A stretch of DNA of 64,000 nucleotides from JBLHKS01 sp047620505. Lineage in GTDB: Bacteria > Verrucomicrobiota > Verrucomicrobiia > Verrucomicrobiales > DEV007. The notes beneath the pieces were generated by a model. That model did no database searches, was not told the DNA's origin, and saw only the letters and a program-made list of their open reading frames with translations. This document shows, piece by piece, positions 49,537 to 59,700 of this stretch (position 1 is its first letter; every line of letters starts with the position of its first letter). The stretch is from assembly GCA_047620505.1 (NCBI GenBank), contig JBLHKS010000001.1, forward strand, positions 62,001-126,000, written 5' to 3'. A program made the translations under genes and the position numbers.

Positions 49537-50978
49537 GCGCCGATATCTTTTTCTGGACGACGCTCGGAACGATTATCGGGCTGATTGTGGGCGCGATTCC
49601 GGGCCTGACGGGCGCAATGGCGATCGCGCTCGCCGTTCCTCTGACTTATGGAATGGACAAAGCGCCTGCACTCGCGCTGCTGGTTGCGATGTACGTCGGT
49701 TCGGTCAGCGGAGGGCTGATAACAGCGACTTTGCTTAAGATTCCAGGCACTCCGGCATCGATCATGACGACGCTCGACGCCTACCCAATGGCCGCGAAGG
49801 GCCGGCCGCGGCGAGCACTCGCGCTAGGCGTGATTTCGTCGCTTTTCGGCGGAATCGTTGCCTGGTTCGTTCTGGTCGCGCTTAGCGGAGTCGTCTCCAA
49901 ACTCAGCCTGGCACCGCTTGAACTTTTTTCGCTCATCGTGGTTTCGCTCGTGCTCGTCGCGGTGATCTCGAAAGGCGCGATGCTGGTCGGTTTGTTCTCG
50001 GCTTTTCTGGGAATGCTTTTCGCGCTCCCAAGGATCAATCCAGCGACCAGCGAGCCTCGGCTTACGTTCGGAGTACCCGAACTTTCAGACGGATTCCAGC
50101 TGCTTCCGGTGCTCATCGGTCTCTTCGCGATCAGCGAATCCGTTAGGCTTGTCGTCACGAAAGAAAAGCGCGAGATCGCTGGCGGTGGAGGCGGAGTTCT
50201 AGGCGGAACGCTTCCGAAAATGAAGGAATGGATCCAGCAGCTGCCGAATCTGATTCGCTCCTCGATGATCGGGAGTTTCGTCGGAATTCTGCCGGCGATC
50301 GGGGCGAACATCGGCTCGCTCCTGTCTTACGGCGCGGCAAAATCGAGCGCGAAAGACCGCGATGAATTCGGCAAAGGAGCGGACTCCGCGATCGTCGCGA
50401 GCGAATCGGCTAACAACGCGACTGTCGGCGGCGCGCTCGTTCCGCTGATCGCGATTGGGATCCCAGGAAGCGTGATCGACGCGATCCTGCTTGGTGCGTT
50501 TTTGATCCACGGAATCCAGCCCGGACCGTGGCTTTTTGAGAACAACCCGGAGATCGTTTCGACCATCAGCTGGTCGTATCTTTTCGCGAACCTCGTGATG
50601 TTCGTGGTGATGTGGTTTTCGATTAACCTGCTCATGAAGCTCGTGAAAACGCCGCGATGGGTGCTCGTCCCGGCTGTGCTGCTTTTCAGCGTGATCGGCT
50701 CGTTTGCGATCGCGAATCGGCCATTCGATGTCTGGGTGATGCTCAGTTTTGGCGGTCTCGGGATCGCGATGAACCGCTTCGGAATTCCACTCGCTCCGTT
50801 CGTTCTTGGATTCGTGCTTTTCCCGATCGCCGAGTGGCAACTCGTCCAGGGACTCGGGATGAACGAAGGAAATTGGCTGGCGCTGCTCACCAATCCGATT
50901 TCCGCCGGATTGCTGATTTTGGCGCTCGTTTTGCTGGTTGCCCCCTTCATCAAACGCCGCTCAACGGCGAGCGTCTGA
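49533..50978 (+). CDS. Tripartite tricarboxylate transporter large membrane subunit TctA
   Basis: The ATG at 49533 overlaps the preceding stop in ATGA. The 481-residue protein has about 10-12 membrane segments and the TctA landmarks: GAIPGLTGAMAIALAVPLTYGM near residue 21, GSVSGGLITATLLKIPGTPAS near residue 58, and GILPAIGANIGSLLSYGAAK with the downstream SANNATVGGALVPLIAIGIPGS. It is the transport channel of the system, with the solute-binding and small subunits supplied by the fused gene before it. Nearby RraA- and ceramidase-like genes are convergent and need not be in the same pathway. Confidence 0.95.
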   Translation: MSADIFFWTTLGTIIGLIVGAIPGLTGAMAIALAVPLTYGMDKAPALALLVAMYVGSVSGGLITATLLKIPGTPASIMTTLDAYPMAAKGRPRRALALGVISSLFGGIVAWFVLVALSGVVSKLSLAPLELFSLIVVSLVLVAVISKGAMLVGLFSAFLGMLFALPRINPATSEPRLTFGVPELSDGFQLLPVLIGLFAISESVRLVVTKEKREIAGGGGGVLGGTLPKMKEWIQQLPNLIRSSMIGSFVGILPAIGANIGSLLSYGAAKSSAKDRDEFGKGADSAIVASESANNATVGGALVPLIAIGIPGSVIDAILLGAFLIHGIQPGPWLFENNPEIVSTISWSYLFANLVMFVVMWFSINLLMKLVKTPRWVLVPAVLLFSVIGSFAIANRPFDVWVMLSFGGLGIAMNRFGIPLAPFVLGFVLFPIAEWQLVQGLGMNEGNWLALLTNPISAGLLILALVLLVAPFIKRRSTASV

Positions 50979-50981
50979 TTT

Positions 50982-51647
50982 CTAGAGGACTCCGTATTTT
51001 TCGAACGCCGCTGCGGCACCGAGACCGTCTCGAATCGCGTCACGGACTTCGTTTTCCGCATGAACTTTCTGCCAGGCTGCGGTCAGAATCTCAGCTTCGA
51101 CAGCTTGCGGAACGATGACCACGCCGTCTTCGTCTGCAAAGACGAGATCGCCGGTTTCGATCTTCACGCCGCCGACTTCGACCGGCTCATCGCGCGAGAT
51201 CACGCGCTGCCGATTGAAGCTGTCATAGGGCGAGACGAGGTTCGCGAAAACCGGAAATTTCATCTCCCGCATCGCCGCGATGTCCCGGACTGCGCCGTCG
51301 ACGATCACGCCTGCGCAACCGCGGTTTCGCGACGCAGTCGAAAGCAATTCGCCCCAGATTCCCGAACGAGTCGAGCCTTGGGCGGCGGCGATGAGCACGT
51401 CATCGGGCCTGCAATCGTCTACCGCTTCCAGCTCGATTTTGTAGGGCTCGGGATCTTCGAAATCGATCTCTTCCCAGAGCGTCGTTCGGCAACGCCCGAC
51501 AAGCTGATTAATCCCGGTTTTCGGCGCGAGCTGAGGAGTCGTGGTCAGACATTGCTGGCGGAAACCGGCCGCATCCAGCACGTCGGAAATGACAGCGCTG
51601 TAGAGATTTTCGCGGACTTGTTCGAGGGTAGGTGGAGTTTCTGACAT
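50982..51647 (-). CDS. RraA-family protein (HMG/CHA aldolase-like)
   Basis: A 221-residue protein matching the RraA/HMG aldolase fold: SAVISDVLDAAG at the start, IWGELLSTASRNRGCAGVIVDGAVRD (the phosphate and metal site, with GELL and the DG..RD pair), and GDLVFADEDGVVIVP. Family members are either aldolases acting on 4-hydroxy-4-methyl-2-oxoglutarate-type compounds or regulators of RNase E. Intact metal-site residues favour an aldolase or related lyase. It lies 2 bases after the ceramidase-like gene and is co-transcribed with it. It is convergent with tctA, which may import its substrate, though that is only an inference. Confidence 0.87.
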   Translation of the reverse strand: MSETPPTLEQVRENLYSAVISDVLDAAGFRQQCLTTTPQLAPKTGINQLVGRCRTTLWEEIDFEDPEPYKIELEAVDDCRPDDVLIAAAQGSTRSGIWGELLSTASRNRGCAGVIVDGAVRDIAAMREMKFPVFANLVSPYDSFNRQRVISRDEPVEVGGVKIETGDLVFADEDGVVIVPQAVEAEILTAAWQKVHAENEVRDAIRDGLGAAAAFEKYGVL

Positions 51648-51649
51648 CG

Positions 51650-53017
51650 TTAGTTTTTCTTGGAATTTTCGAGCCGGGCCTTCTCTTCGGCATCGCGCTT
51701 TTCGATATCTTCTTGATGCTTGGAGAAGGATTTGAAAACGTCGCCGATCACCATGTCGGCCAAGCCGCCCAGCTCTTCGAGTATGACCGTTTCGGCACTC
51801 GGCATCAAAACGGATCTCTCCGGTTCATAGCCGCCAACTTCGTAAGAATCCTCCGTTGCGATGTAGCCGATTCCGCCGTTTGCGTAGCCAACGATGATTG
51901 GAATCGCACGATCGGCGATCGCTCCCTCCAGCTTGAATCCGTACTCGACCATCGGCTCTCCAGGCATCGACAGAAGCAGATAGGGGCCGATTTTCATCGC
52001 CATCAATTCGGCCTTCACAACAGTGCCTTCCTTGCCTGGAAGCTCGACCTCTTTGCTGGCGACTCGGATCGGGAAAAACGACTCGCGTTTTGACAGCTCT
52101 TCGCGGGTCACGCCACGCGCCAGAGCCTGAGTAACCGCACAGCCGAGATCGCGGCCTGCCCATTGAATGTCAGCCTCGTCAGCACACCGGTAAGGGTAGC
52201 CCGGGAGGTTCGGCCGGATGTCTCCAGCGCAGCCTTGTAGAAACATGGCGTTGGTCTGATTTCCGTAGACCATCTCGACAAAAGTCTGCGCATCGCCCGG
52301 GAAATCGGCGGTCATCTTAGGATAGCCGTTTGGATACGGCGTAGAGCCCTTGTCGCCCCAGGTGAAGAAGCACGGGTGGCAAACGGCGTGCATCAAAACG
52401 GCGACTGGCGTGAGCGATTTTCCATCATCGAATCGTAGGACCTTGACGCGTGGATCGTTCGGTCCATCGGGATTCAAGCGGACGACCGCCTGGCCGTTGA
52501 TGACCTTCCGCCGATTGATTCCGAAGCTGATTTCGTCCTCCCCGTAGCCGACCGTGACCATCCGCATGTCCCCAGCAGCTGCTGTGGCCGCGTCGCCGAT
52601 TTTATCGATCAATTTTCGGCCCCAGGGCGTGATCGGATCCCATTTCGGCCCCGAATGATTGTGCGAGGCGGTTACCATGATATTCGCCGCAGGAACGCCG
52701 GTCTTTTCTTCGATTCGCTCGCGAATCAGCCTAACCATATCGGAATAGGCGTTGATCAGATCGGTCGTCACGATCGCAGCTTTCGTTTCGCCGTCATCGA
52801 GGATCAGGACTCCGGCTTTGAGCGGGTCTCGCACGCCGTCGACGATCCGGGGATGCCCGTAGGTCTGCATGCCGATCGCATTCTCCGGCGTGATGTCGAT
52901 CTTCGCCGAGCCCGCCATGAGGTTTGATTGAGCCGGAAACGTCCCGTCTCCGATTTGTGCGGAAGCGGGCCCGGTGAGGAGCAGAACGAGTGCTGAAACG
53001 AATAATCCAATTCTCAT
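51650..53017 (-). CDS. Neutral-ceramidase-like exported protein
   Basis: The ATG at 53017 gives 455 residues with a signal peptide (RIGLFVSALVLLLTGPASAQ). The body matches the N-terminal domain of neutral/alkaline ceramidases: AGSAKIDITPE near the start, IMVTASHNHSGP (zinc-ligand His pair), MHAVCHPCFFTWG, ADFPGDAQ and FLQGCAGDIRPN. In bacteria such proteins are rarely true ceramidases and may cleave other amides. The downstream RraA-family gene is only 2 bases away, suggesting a catabolic pair. The C-terminal immunoglobulin-like domain of full ceramidases is missing. A palindrome copy at 52573 reads Ala-Ala-Ala. Confidence 0.88.
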   Translation of the reverse strand: MRIGLFVSALVLLLTGPASAQIGDGTFPAQSNLMAGSAKIDITPENAIGMQTYGHPRIVDGVRDPLKAGVLILDDGETKAAIVTTDLINAYSDMVRLIRERIEEKTGVPAANIMVTASHNHSGPKWDPITPWGRKLIDKIGDAATAAAGDMRMVTVGYGEDEISFGINRRKVINGQAVVRLNPDGPNDPRVKVLRFDDGKSLTPVAVLMHAVCHPCFFTWGDKGSTPYPNGYPKMTADFPGDAQTFVEMVYGNQTNAMFLQGCAGDIRPNLPGYPYRCADEADIQWAGRDLGCAVTQALARGVTREELSKRESFFPIRVASKEVELPGKEGTVVKAELMAMKIGPYLLLSMPGEPMVEYGFKLEGAIADRAIPIIVGYANGGIGYIATEDSYEVGGYEPERSVLMPSAETVILEELGGLADMVIGDVFKSFSKHQEDIEKRDAEEKARLENSKKN

Positions 53018-53166
53018 AGAGGTGATTGAAGGGCGTGAAACCGCTTCTGTCGAGAAAACTGCGGACGAGAGATTCAAATCCGGCAAAAGCGAAGAATGCG
53101 TCATTCCTGCCTAATTTAGTTTGGAATCGTTTGTTTTTATGATATCCATACTAAAATATCAGGCTT

Positions 53167-54003
53167 ATGATTTTCCGATCCGCCCCAATTCTCATCACAA
53201 TCACGGCATTTTTACTGCCTCTAGCGGGTCTCCGCGCTCAAGACAGTGCTCGTGCTGCTCTTGGAATCCTCGAACAAAAAGCTGGCGGCACTGAGGCCGC
53301 GAACGTGGTCGCGGTCGTCGGTTTCAACGGTAAGAGTCAGCCTGTTTCGTGGAAAATTCTCGTCAAGATCAACGGGAACGACCAAATTTTGCGGGAATAC
53401 ATCGTTCAAAAGCGGCAGCTGCTGGGGCCAACGGTGGTTCAGCGAACTGCGGATGTGGATTTGCCAAAAACGCCGCTTTTGCTCTCTGCGTTGCGAATCG
53501 ATTCGCCTGAAGCCTTTCGGATTGCGGACGACGTTGCGATTGCGAATGGAGTCGGATTTGATCAGGTCAATTATCAACTTCGCTGGCGCGGAAACGACGT
53601 CGAGCCGACTTGGTTGACGACGTTGATCGATAGCCATGGAAAAACGGCGGGTAGCATTTACGTGACCGCGAACACGGGGACGGTGGCTCATCAAAATTTC
53701 AGCGGGGCCACGGCTGTCGCTCAGAATGCGCGTCCGCCAAAGGGTCTGACTCCGGTCAGCGCAAATGCCGCTCAAGGTCCGCCACGGGCGGTGGTTTCGC
53801 CAGTTGCGCCGGCCCCTCAGTCACAGCGTCAACCACAGCCGCAGCCACAGCCACAGCGTCAACCGCAGACGAGGCCGGCCGCAAAGCCGGAACCGAGCTC
53901 GGCTCCATCTTCGAGCATTTGGCTTCTGAATCCGGCGAAGCGTCGGGCGCGTTCCGAGCCAGCTCCTCAGCCACAGGTTCCAAGTCGCTATCGGCCGCGC
54001 TGA
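53167..54003 (+). CDS. Secreted Pro/Gln-rich protein of unknown function
   Basis: A 278-residue protein with a signal peptide (ILITITAFLLPLAGLRAQ). A domain of about 150 residues (VVAVVGFNGKSQPVSWKILVKI, GVGFDQVNYQLRWRG) has no recognised family. The last third is low complexity with PQPQPQPQRQPQ and a basic end (RYRPR). The gap upstream is A+T rich with possible promoter boxes, none well spaced. It starts the plus-strand run that continues with a glycosyltransferase 10 bases later, so they may be co-transcribed. Function unknown. Confidence 0.75.
   Translation: MIFRSAPILITITAFLLPLAGLRAQDSARAALGILEQKAGGTEAANVVAVVGFNGKSQPVSWKILVKINGNDQILREYIVQKRQLLGPTVVQRTADVDLPKTPLLLSALRIDSPEAFRIADDVAIANGVGFDQVNYQLRWRGNDVEPTWLTTLIDSHGKTAGSIYVTANTGTVAHQNFSGATAVAQNARPPKGLTPVSANAAQGPPRAVVSPVAPAPQSQRQPQPQPQPQRQPQTRPAAKPEPSSAPSSSIWLLNPAKRRARSEPAPQPQVPSRYRPR
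53818..53869 (+). repeat. CAG/CCA-rich repeats encoding Pro-Gln
   Basis: The 13-mer CACAGCGTCAACC recurs at 53822 and 53852, with CCACAG-type units between. It encodes the Pro/Gln-rich tract and could change length by slippage. Confidence 0.8.
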
Positions 54004-54012
54004 TTTGATCAG

Positions 54013-55263
54013 ATGACGCGATATTTGCGTGAGCGAACGCTTTTTCCTCCGTTGCTGAGCGAAGAGCCGTCGAGCGCGCTGAATCTCGTCGTGGTGATCC
54101 CGGCCAAAGACGAACCAGAGTTGGTTTCGTCCTTGGAAAGCCTCAGAGCTTGTGAGAAGCCCGAGTGCGCGGTTGAGATCATCGTTGTCGTCAACAACGG
54201 TGAAACTGACACTTCAGAGTGCGTTCAGATCAACGCTGAGATCGCTGCGGGAGCGAAAAAATGGGCTGAGCTGAATTCTACGCCCGATCGGCGATTTTTT
54301 GTGCTTCACCAGCAGCAGCTGCCGAAGAAACACGCTGGAGTTGGGCTCGCTCGGAAGATCGGAATGGACGAAGCCTGTCGTCGACTGGAGGCCGTTGAAA
54401 ATCACGAAGGAGTGATCGTTTGTTTCGATGCAGACAGCCGATGCGACCCGAATTACCTAATAGAAATCGATCAACTGTTCCGGCGTAATCCGGAATGTCA
54501 GGCCTCCTCGATTTATATCGAGCATCCGACCTCTGGAACGGAATTTTCACAGGATGTTTACGATGGAATCGTCTTTTACGAGCTTCATCTAAGATATTAT
54601 GTAGGGATGCTCAAAAAAATCGGGTTTCCGTTCGCGATTCAGACGATTGGATCGGCGATTGCGGTTAGAAACAATGCCTATCAAGCGCAGAACGGGATGA
54701 ATCGGAAGAAAGCGGGCGAGGACTTCTATTTTCTACACAAATTTACTCCTCTGAACGCGGTTGAGGAGCTCAATTCGACTCGCGTGATCCCTTCGCCAAG
54801 AATATCAGATCGCGTTCCATTCGGAACGGGAAAAGCGGTTGGCGATTGGATCGAATCCGGGAAAGATTCGTATACCACTTACGCTTGGAAGAGTTTTATC
54901 GACCTACAGCGCTTAATCGAAGGTTTCAGAGGTCTCTATTTGCTGGAATCCGGCTCGCAAGATAGTTGGTTCGCTGAATTGCCGGAAAGTCTTCGTAGTT
55001 TTCTTCAACCAGATGATTTCTGGACTCGAATAGTAGAAATTCGCAGCAACTCAACTTCTCAAGCTCAATTTGAGTTACGATTTTTCCGATGGTTTAACGC
55101 ATTTCAGGTCATGAAATATCTGAATCACGCGCGCGAGCATTTTTATCCGAATGACGACGTCGTCACGGCGACTCAGCGATTGCTTGGAAGCGAATCCGGA
55201 TCGGCGCGGGATCTTCTCAAAGCAATGAGGCAGCGCGATCGTTTTGGATTGGATCAAAATTGA
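54013..55263 (+). CDS. Family 2 glycosyltransferase
   Basis: A 416-residue cytoplasmic protein with a GT-A fold: LVVVIPAKDEPELVSSLESL at residues 25-44, EIIVVVNNGETDT, then CFDADSRCDPNYL as the DxD metal site, SAIAVRNNAYQ, and AGEDFYFLHKF as the acceptor-side motif. It has no membrane segment, unlike many GT2 enzymes. Such enzymes move a sugar from a nucleotide donor to glycans or lipids. No sugar-nucleotide or polysaccharide genes are adjacent, so the product cannot be named. Its start lies 10 bases after the preceding stop. Confidence 0.88.
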   Translation: MTRYLRERTLFPPLLSEEPSSALNLVVVIPAKDEPELVSSLESLRACEKPECAVEIIVVVNNGETDTSECVQINAEIAAGAKKWAELNSTPDRRFFVLHQQQLPKKHAGVGLARKIGMDEACRRLEAVENHEGVIVCFDADSRCDPNYLIEIDQLFRRNPECQASSIYIEHPTSGTEFSQDVYDGIVFYELHLRYYVGMLKKIGFPFAIQTIGSAIAVRNNAYQAQNGMNRKKAGEDFYFLHKFTPLNAVEELNSTRVIPSPRISDRVPFGTGKAVGDWIESGKDSYTTYAWKSFIDLQRLIEGFRGLYLLESGSQDSWFAELPESLRSFLQPDDFWTRIVEIRSNSTSQAQFELRFFRWFNAFQVMKYLNHAREHFYPNDDVVTATQRLLGSESGSARDLLKAMRQRDRFGLDQN

Positions 55264-55284
55264 TCCGGGTCCTAGACTCGATGA

Positions 55285-56790
55285 ATGAAAACGCTCCAGG
55301 TTCTCTTCCTCTGTTTCTTAGTCGCTTTGTTTGGCCCCGCCTCAGCAGCTGCTGGCTCGCTGCGGGCCGGAGCCGCGAAAGTCGACATCACGCATCCGGA
55401 TCACCCGGCTGGTTCCAATCCGCTCTACGCGAAGGCGCTGGTTTTGAGCGACGATGAATCCGGCCAGGTCGCGGTGATCGTGGCCGTCGACGCAGTCGCG
55501 ATCGCCGAGATCGGATCGATCAAAGACCCGTTCCTGGCGAACGTGCGAGCGCGGTTGAAGGAGGAAATCGGGCTGGATCCGGCGAACATCATGATAAACG
55601 CGAGTCATTGCCATGGAATCGTTTGTGCTGACGTGGAAGCCCGGACGGTGGCGGCGGTCAAGGAAGCCTGGGAGCGGTTGGCACCTGCTCGGGCGGGCAC
55701 GGGCGCAGGCAAGGAAGATCGGATCATGGAAAACCGCCGGTTGATTCTGAAAAACGGAAAGCAAGCCGATGTTCGCCACGCATACTCAATGCCAGCGGAC
55801 GAAGACGTCGCTGCGGTCGGGCCGATTGATTCGGAAATCGGACTTCTGCGAATCGATCACGAGGATGGGCGTCCGCTGGCCTTGGTTTACAATTTCGCGG
55901 TCCACCCGATTCAAGGGGTTCCGGGGCGCGGAAACACAGCCGATATGACCGGGTTTGCGTCGGTTGTGATCGAGGAAAACCTGGGTGAAGGCGCTGTGGC
56001 TCTTTTTATTCAGGGCTGTGCTGGCGACATCAATCCAGCAAACTACAAAGCCGTAAACCAACTGCGCGACGCCGAGCCTCTGGGGAATTTGTTGGGCCTT
56101 AGTACTCTGCGGGCGGCCCGGAAAATTGAAACGTCGGAAAATGTCGATTTGTCGATGGTCAACGAATCGTTGACGCTTCCTCGTGCGGATCTTGTCGAGC
56201 GAATCAAGGAAATGGAGGTGGAAGTTGATGCGCTTCTTGAATCATTGAAGGGAACGACTCTGAATTTGAAAACCTTCGTTCCGCTTTACATGAAGTACGG
56301 TGTTTCCGGTGATTTTCCGTCTTATTATTCTCACCGCTATTTGCAGGATGAAAAACTAGGGAAGGAAGATTGGAAAAAGCTGGATGACGAAAACCGCCAG
56401 AACATGGCTGCTTATATCCGTAATATCCAGACGATGGAGGAGTTGACTCGAAAACAAATTAATCTGGCGCTTCTGGAGCGGCACCACGAGCGCAATCCCG
56501 ATGCCGAAAAGACGATCGATGTCGAAGTTGTTGGCCTGCGAGTCGGCGATTTCCGGATGGTGACGTTTCCAGGCGAAGTCACCGTGCAGATCGGCTTAAA
56601 TATCAAAGGTGCTTCCGATTTTGAGCAAACTTTCGTAGCGGGCTACACGAACGGTTATATTTATTATTCACCGACTGCCCAGCAGCTGCTGAATCGAGGT
56701 GGAGCTCAGGAAGACAGCGATTGTCTTCTCGCTCCTGAATGGCAAGAGCTGTTTGAAGCCGTCGCAAATCGGGTGATCAACGATCTTTAG
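55285..56790 (+). CDS. Second neutral-ceramidase-like exported protein
   Basis: A 501-residue protein with a signal peptide (VLFLCFLVALFGPASAAAG). It follows the same plan as the protein at 51650: AGAAKVDITHPDHP, DAVAIAEIG, NIMINASHCHG (Cys-His in place of His-Asn-His-Ser), FAVHPIQGVPGR, and FIQGCAGDINPAN. A long helical insert lies at about 285-390. The changed HCHG motif may alter zinc binding. Sequence similarity to the first copy is only moderate, so it is an older paralogue. Palindrome copies lie at 55343 in the signal-peptide coding region and at 56680 (Gln-Gln-Leu-Leu). Confidence 0.87.
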   Translation: MKTLQVLFLCFLVALFGPASAAAGSLRAGAAKVDITHPDHPAGSNPLYAKALVLSDDESGQVAVIVAVDAVAIAEIGSIKDPFLANVRARLKEEIGLDPANIMINASHCHGIVCADVEARTVAAVKEAWERLAPARAGTGAGKEDRIMENRRLILKNGKQADVRHAYSMPADEDVAAVGPIDSEIGLLRIDHEDGRPLALVYNFAVHPIQGVPGRGNTADMTGFASVVIEENLGEGAVALFIQGCAGDINPANYKAVNQLRDAEPLGNLLGLSTLRAARKIETSENVDLSMVNESLTLPRADLVERIKEMEVEVDALLESLKGTTLNLKTFVPLYMKYGVSGDFPSYYSHRYLQDEKLGKEDWKKLDDENRQNMAAYIRNIQTMEELTRKQINLALLERHHERNPDAEKTIDVEVVGLRVGDFRMVTFPGEVTVQIGLNIKGASDFEQTFVAGYTNGYIYYSPTAQQLLNRGGAQEDSDCLLAPEWQELFEAVANRVINDL

Positions 56791-56794
56791 CGCT

Positions 56795-59700
56795 TCAAGC
56801 GGCCTGATCCAGATTCTTATAAGTATAACGGACCGGGAGCGTTCGCGCGATGATTTCGAACAAATCCTCCCGCTTGAACGGCTTGGCGAGGAATTCCGCG
56901 CAACCGGCTTCCATGGCCGCCTGGCGCTGATCTTCCATCGCGAATGCAGTCAGAGAAACGATGATCGGACGTTCGTTAGCCGGAGCTTCGGCGAGGATTT
57001 TTCGCGTTGCATCGGTTCCTCGCATATTAGGCATGTCTTCGTCCATAAAGATAATATGTGGACGCCAACTCCGCCATTTTTCGACCGCGATGACGCCGTC
57101 TTCCGCTTCCTGAAGAGTAAAGCCAGCTGAAGAGAGAAGTTTCTGCATCAGGAGTCGGTTCAGCGGCTGGTCTTCAGCGACTAGCACGCGGATCTCTTCG
57201 TGACCAGGCTCAAGACCGACGACGGTTCCCAATTCAATGGCTTCCGAACCTGATCCCGCGCTTGGAGCTTTCTGGATGTGCTCAACGCAGGGAATTTCGA
57301 GCGTGAAAAGCGTGCCGAAACCGATTCGACTCATCAGATCGACTTTTCCGCCCATCAACTCGGAAAAACTTTTCGAAATCGCGAGACCCAAGCCAGTTCC
57401 CTGGGTGGCGCGTTTGCCGAGCTCGGTCTGGACGAACTTCTGAAACAGCCGCGATTGGTCGATTTCGCTGATGCCCGGGCCGGTGTCGAAAACGCCGAAT
57501 TCAAGCCGCAGGTTACGCCGATCGGGTGTCTCAGGATTTTCTGGCTCGGAGTCGCAGACGCCAACGCGCAGGGCCACTCCGCCCTTTTCTGTGAACTTCA
57601 CGGCGTTGCCGAGCAAATTGAGCAGAATTTGACGGAGTTTGCCTTTGTCAGCTTCGATCGTGACGGGCAATTCCGTTAGTTTGACTATCTCCAAACCAAT
57701 GCCTTTGGCCTCCGCTTTCATTTGAACCATTCCCGAGACGGAACTCAGCAGCTGCTCAAGTTCGAAGACTTCTGGAGTGAGTTCAGAGCCGCCAGCTTCG
57801 ATCTGCGAGACTTCGAGAATGTCGTTGATCACGCCGAGCAGATGTTCGCCGCTCGAGTTGATAATTCCGAGGTGATCGAGCTGCATTTTCGTCAGCTCGG
57901 CCTCTTGAGTCATCACTTCAGTGAATCCGATGATCGCGTTGAGCGGAGTCCGAACCTCGTGGGTCATTTTGGCCAGAAATTCGCTTTTTGCGTCGTTCGC
58001 CTCGTCGGCTACGCGTCGAGCTTCTTCGAGTTCGAGATTTTGCTGAGCTTCGCGCTCGCTTGCCCGAAACTGGGCGATTGCGATGCCGATCTGGCCTGCA
58101 AGCGACTGAAGCATCTTAGTTTCATCGTCTGTCCAGATGCGTTTCTCGCCGAAATGGTGAAGGACGATCAAACCGTTGGCGAGATCGCTGTGAACGGTCC
58201 GGACGGCGAGAAGCGATTGGACGTTATCGTCGGCGAGGACGTGGAATGGAGCGATTTCGTCAGGCGTGATTACGGAACTCCGATCTTTCGCAAAGGGTGT
58301 GTCGCTGTTGAGAAGCTGGCGCATCACGGGAGTCGCTGTCGGGAGCTCCCGTCGGGCGAACGGCTGAGCTGGATCGGTAACGTGTTCGGAGAGGATCTCG
58401 GCGAAGCCTTCGTCGCCTTCGCTGCAGAACGCGACGTAGCAGCGGGCGACTCGAAAATGGTCGGAAAGTCGAGCGAGAGTCGCGTTGAACATCTCGGCGC
58501 TGTCCAGTCCGCTTCGGAATTCCGCAGTGGTGCGTTCCAGGAGCATGGCGCGCTGAATCTGACGAGCCAGGGCGGCCTCAGCGCGGCTTCGTTCGCTCTC
58601 CAACTGCTGTTGGCGAGTTTGCTCGCGATTCGCGCGTGATCGATGCAAAGAGAACAAGATAAAACCGAGCAGGAGCGTTCCGCCGGTTCCAAAAGAGATC
58701 ATCGCCCAGCGAGTTTGATACCATGGAGGGAGAATTCGGATACGGACTCTGGCTCGGTCATTCAGCCAGAGCGAGCCGTCCGATGCTTGAGCCAGAAATG
58801 TGTAGTTTCCGGGATTCAGGTGGGTGTAATTCGCTTCTAGAGTCGCGTCGCCGAGACGCCAGTTGTTGTCATGGCCTTCCAGCATGTAGCGATATCGAGT
58901 TTTGCTCGAGGAGGCGTAATTCATCGTGCCGAACCCGATAGTCATCGAGAGACGAGGGTCGTAAGCGACGTCAAACTGCTCGGTTGCTGCGAGTGGGCGA
59001 GTAAGAATGTCGCTTCGATCGGGATCGATTTCATTTCCGTAAAGTTTTAGCGAGGTCAGCAGCGGGCGCGTCGTCAGGAGCGGTTTGGGCAAATTTTGTG
59101 GGTCGATGATGTTAAAACCACCTGGACCGCCGACATAAATTCGTCCGTCCACAGCTTTGTGGATCGATTTGGTATAAAACGTCGAACTCTGGAGGCCATC
59201 GCTCTGTCCAAATTTTCGGAAAGCGCTGGCTTTGGGGTTCTCGCGAACTTTTGGATTGAAACGAATCAAGCCCGCACCGGTGGCTACCCAAAGTTGGCCC
59301 TCGTCATCCTCTGCTACTGAAAATGCGTCAGAATGGGGGAGTCGGGCACTTCGAGGAGTGTAGTTTTTTAAGGTTCCTGCGTTTGGATCGAACCTGGAAA
59401 ATCCCCCGTTTTTCATTCCGATCCAGATCGTGCTGTTGGAACCTCCGGCAAGATCGGTGATGTTCTGCGAGGACAACTGGATATCTTTGTCATCGCAAAG
59501 GTCGAGGTATCGACTCCAGCTCTGAGAGATCGAATCGTACCACCAGAGCCCGTCGCTGAACGTGGCCACCCAGAGTCTACCATCCTCATCTTCGTGAAGA
59601 TCGGTAACGTGCTGTCGAACTCCTTCCGCGATGCCTGTGTCGATCCGAACGAAACTGTCTGAGCTTTCTTCCCAACGAACCAGGCCATTTCCAAGGACGC

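Noticed and set aside
53131..53157. TTGTTT and TAAAAT as a promoter before 53167
   Set aside because: The spacing is 15 bases and the leader would be only a few bases. The A+T-rich gap gives many such chance matches.
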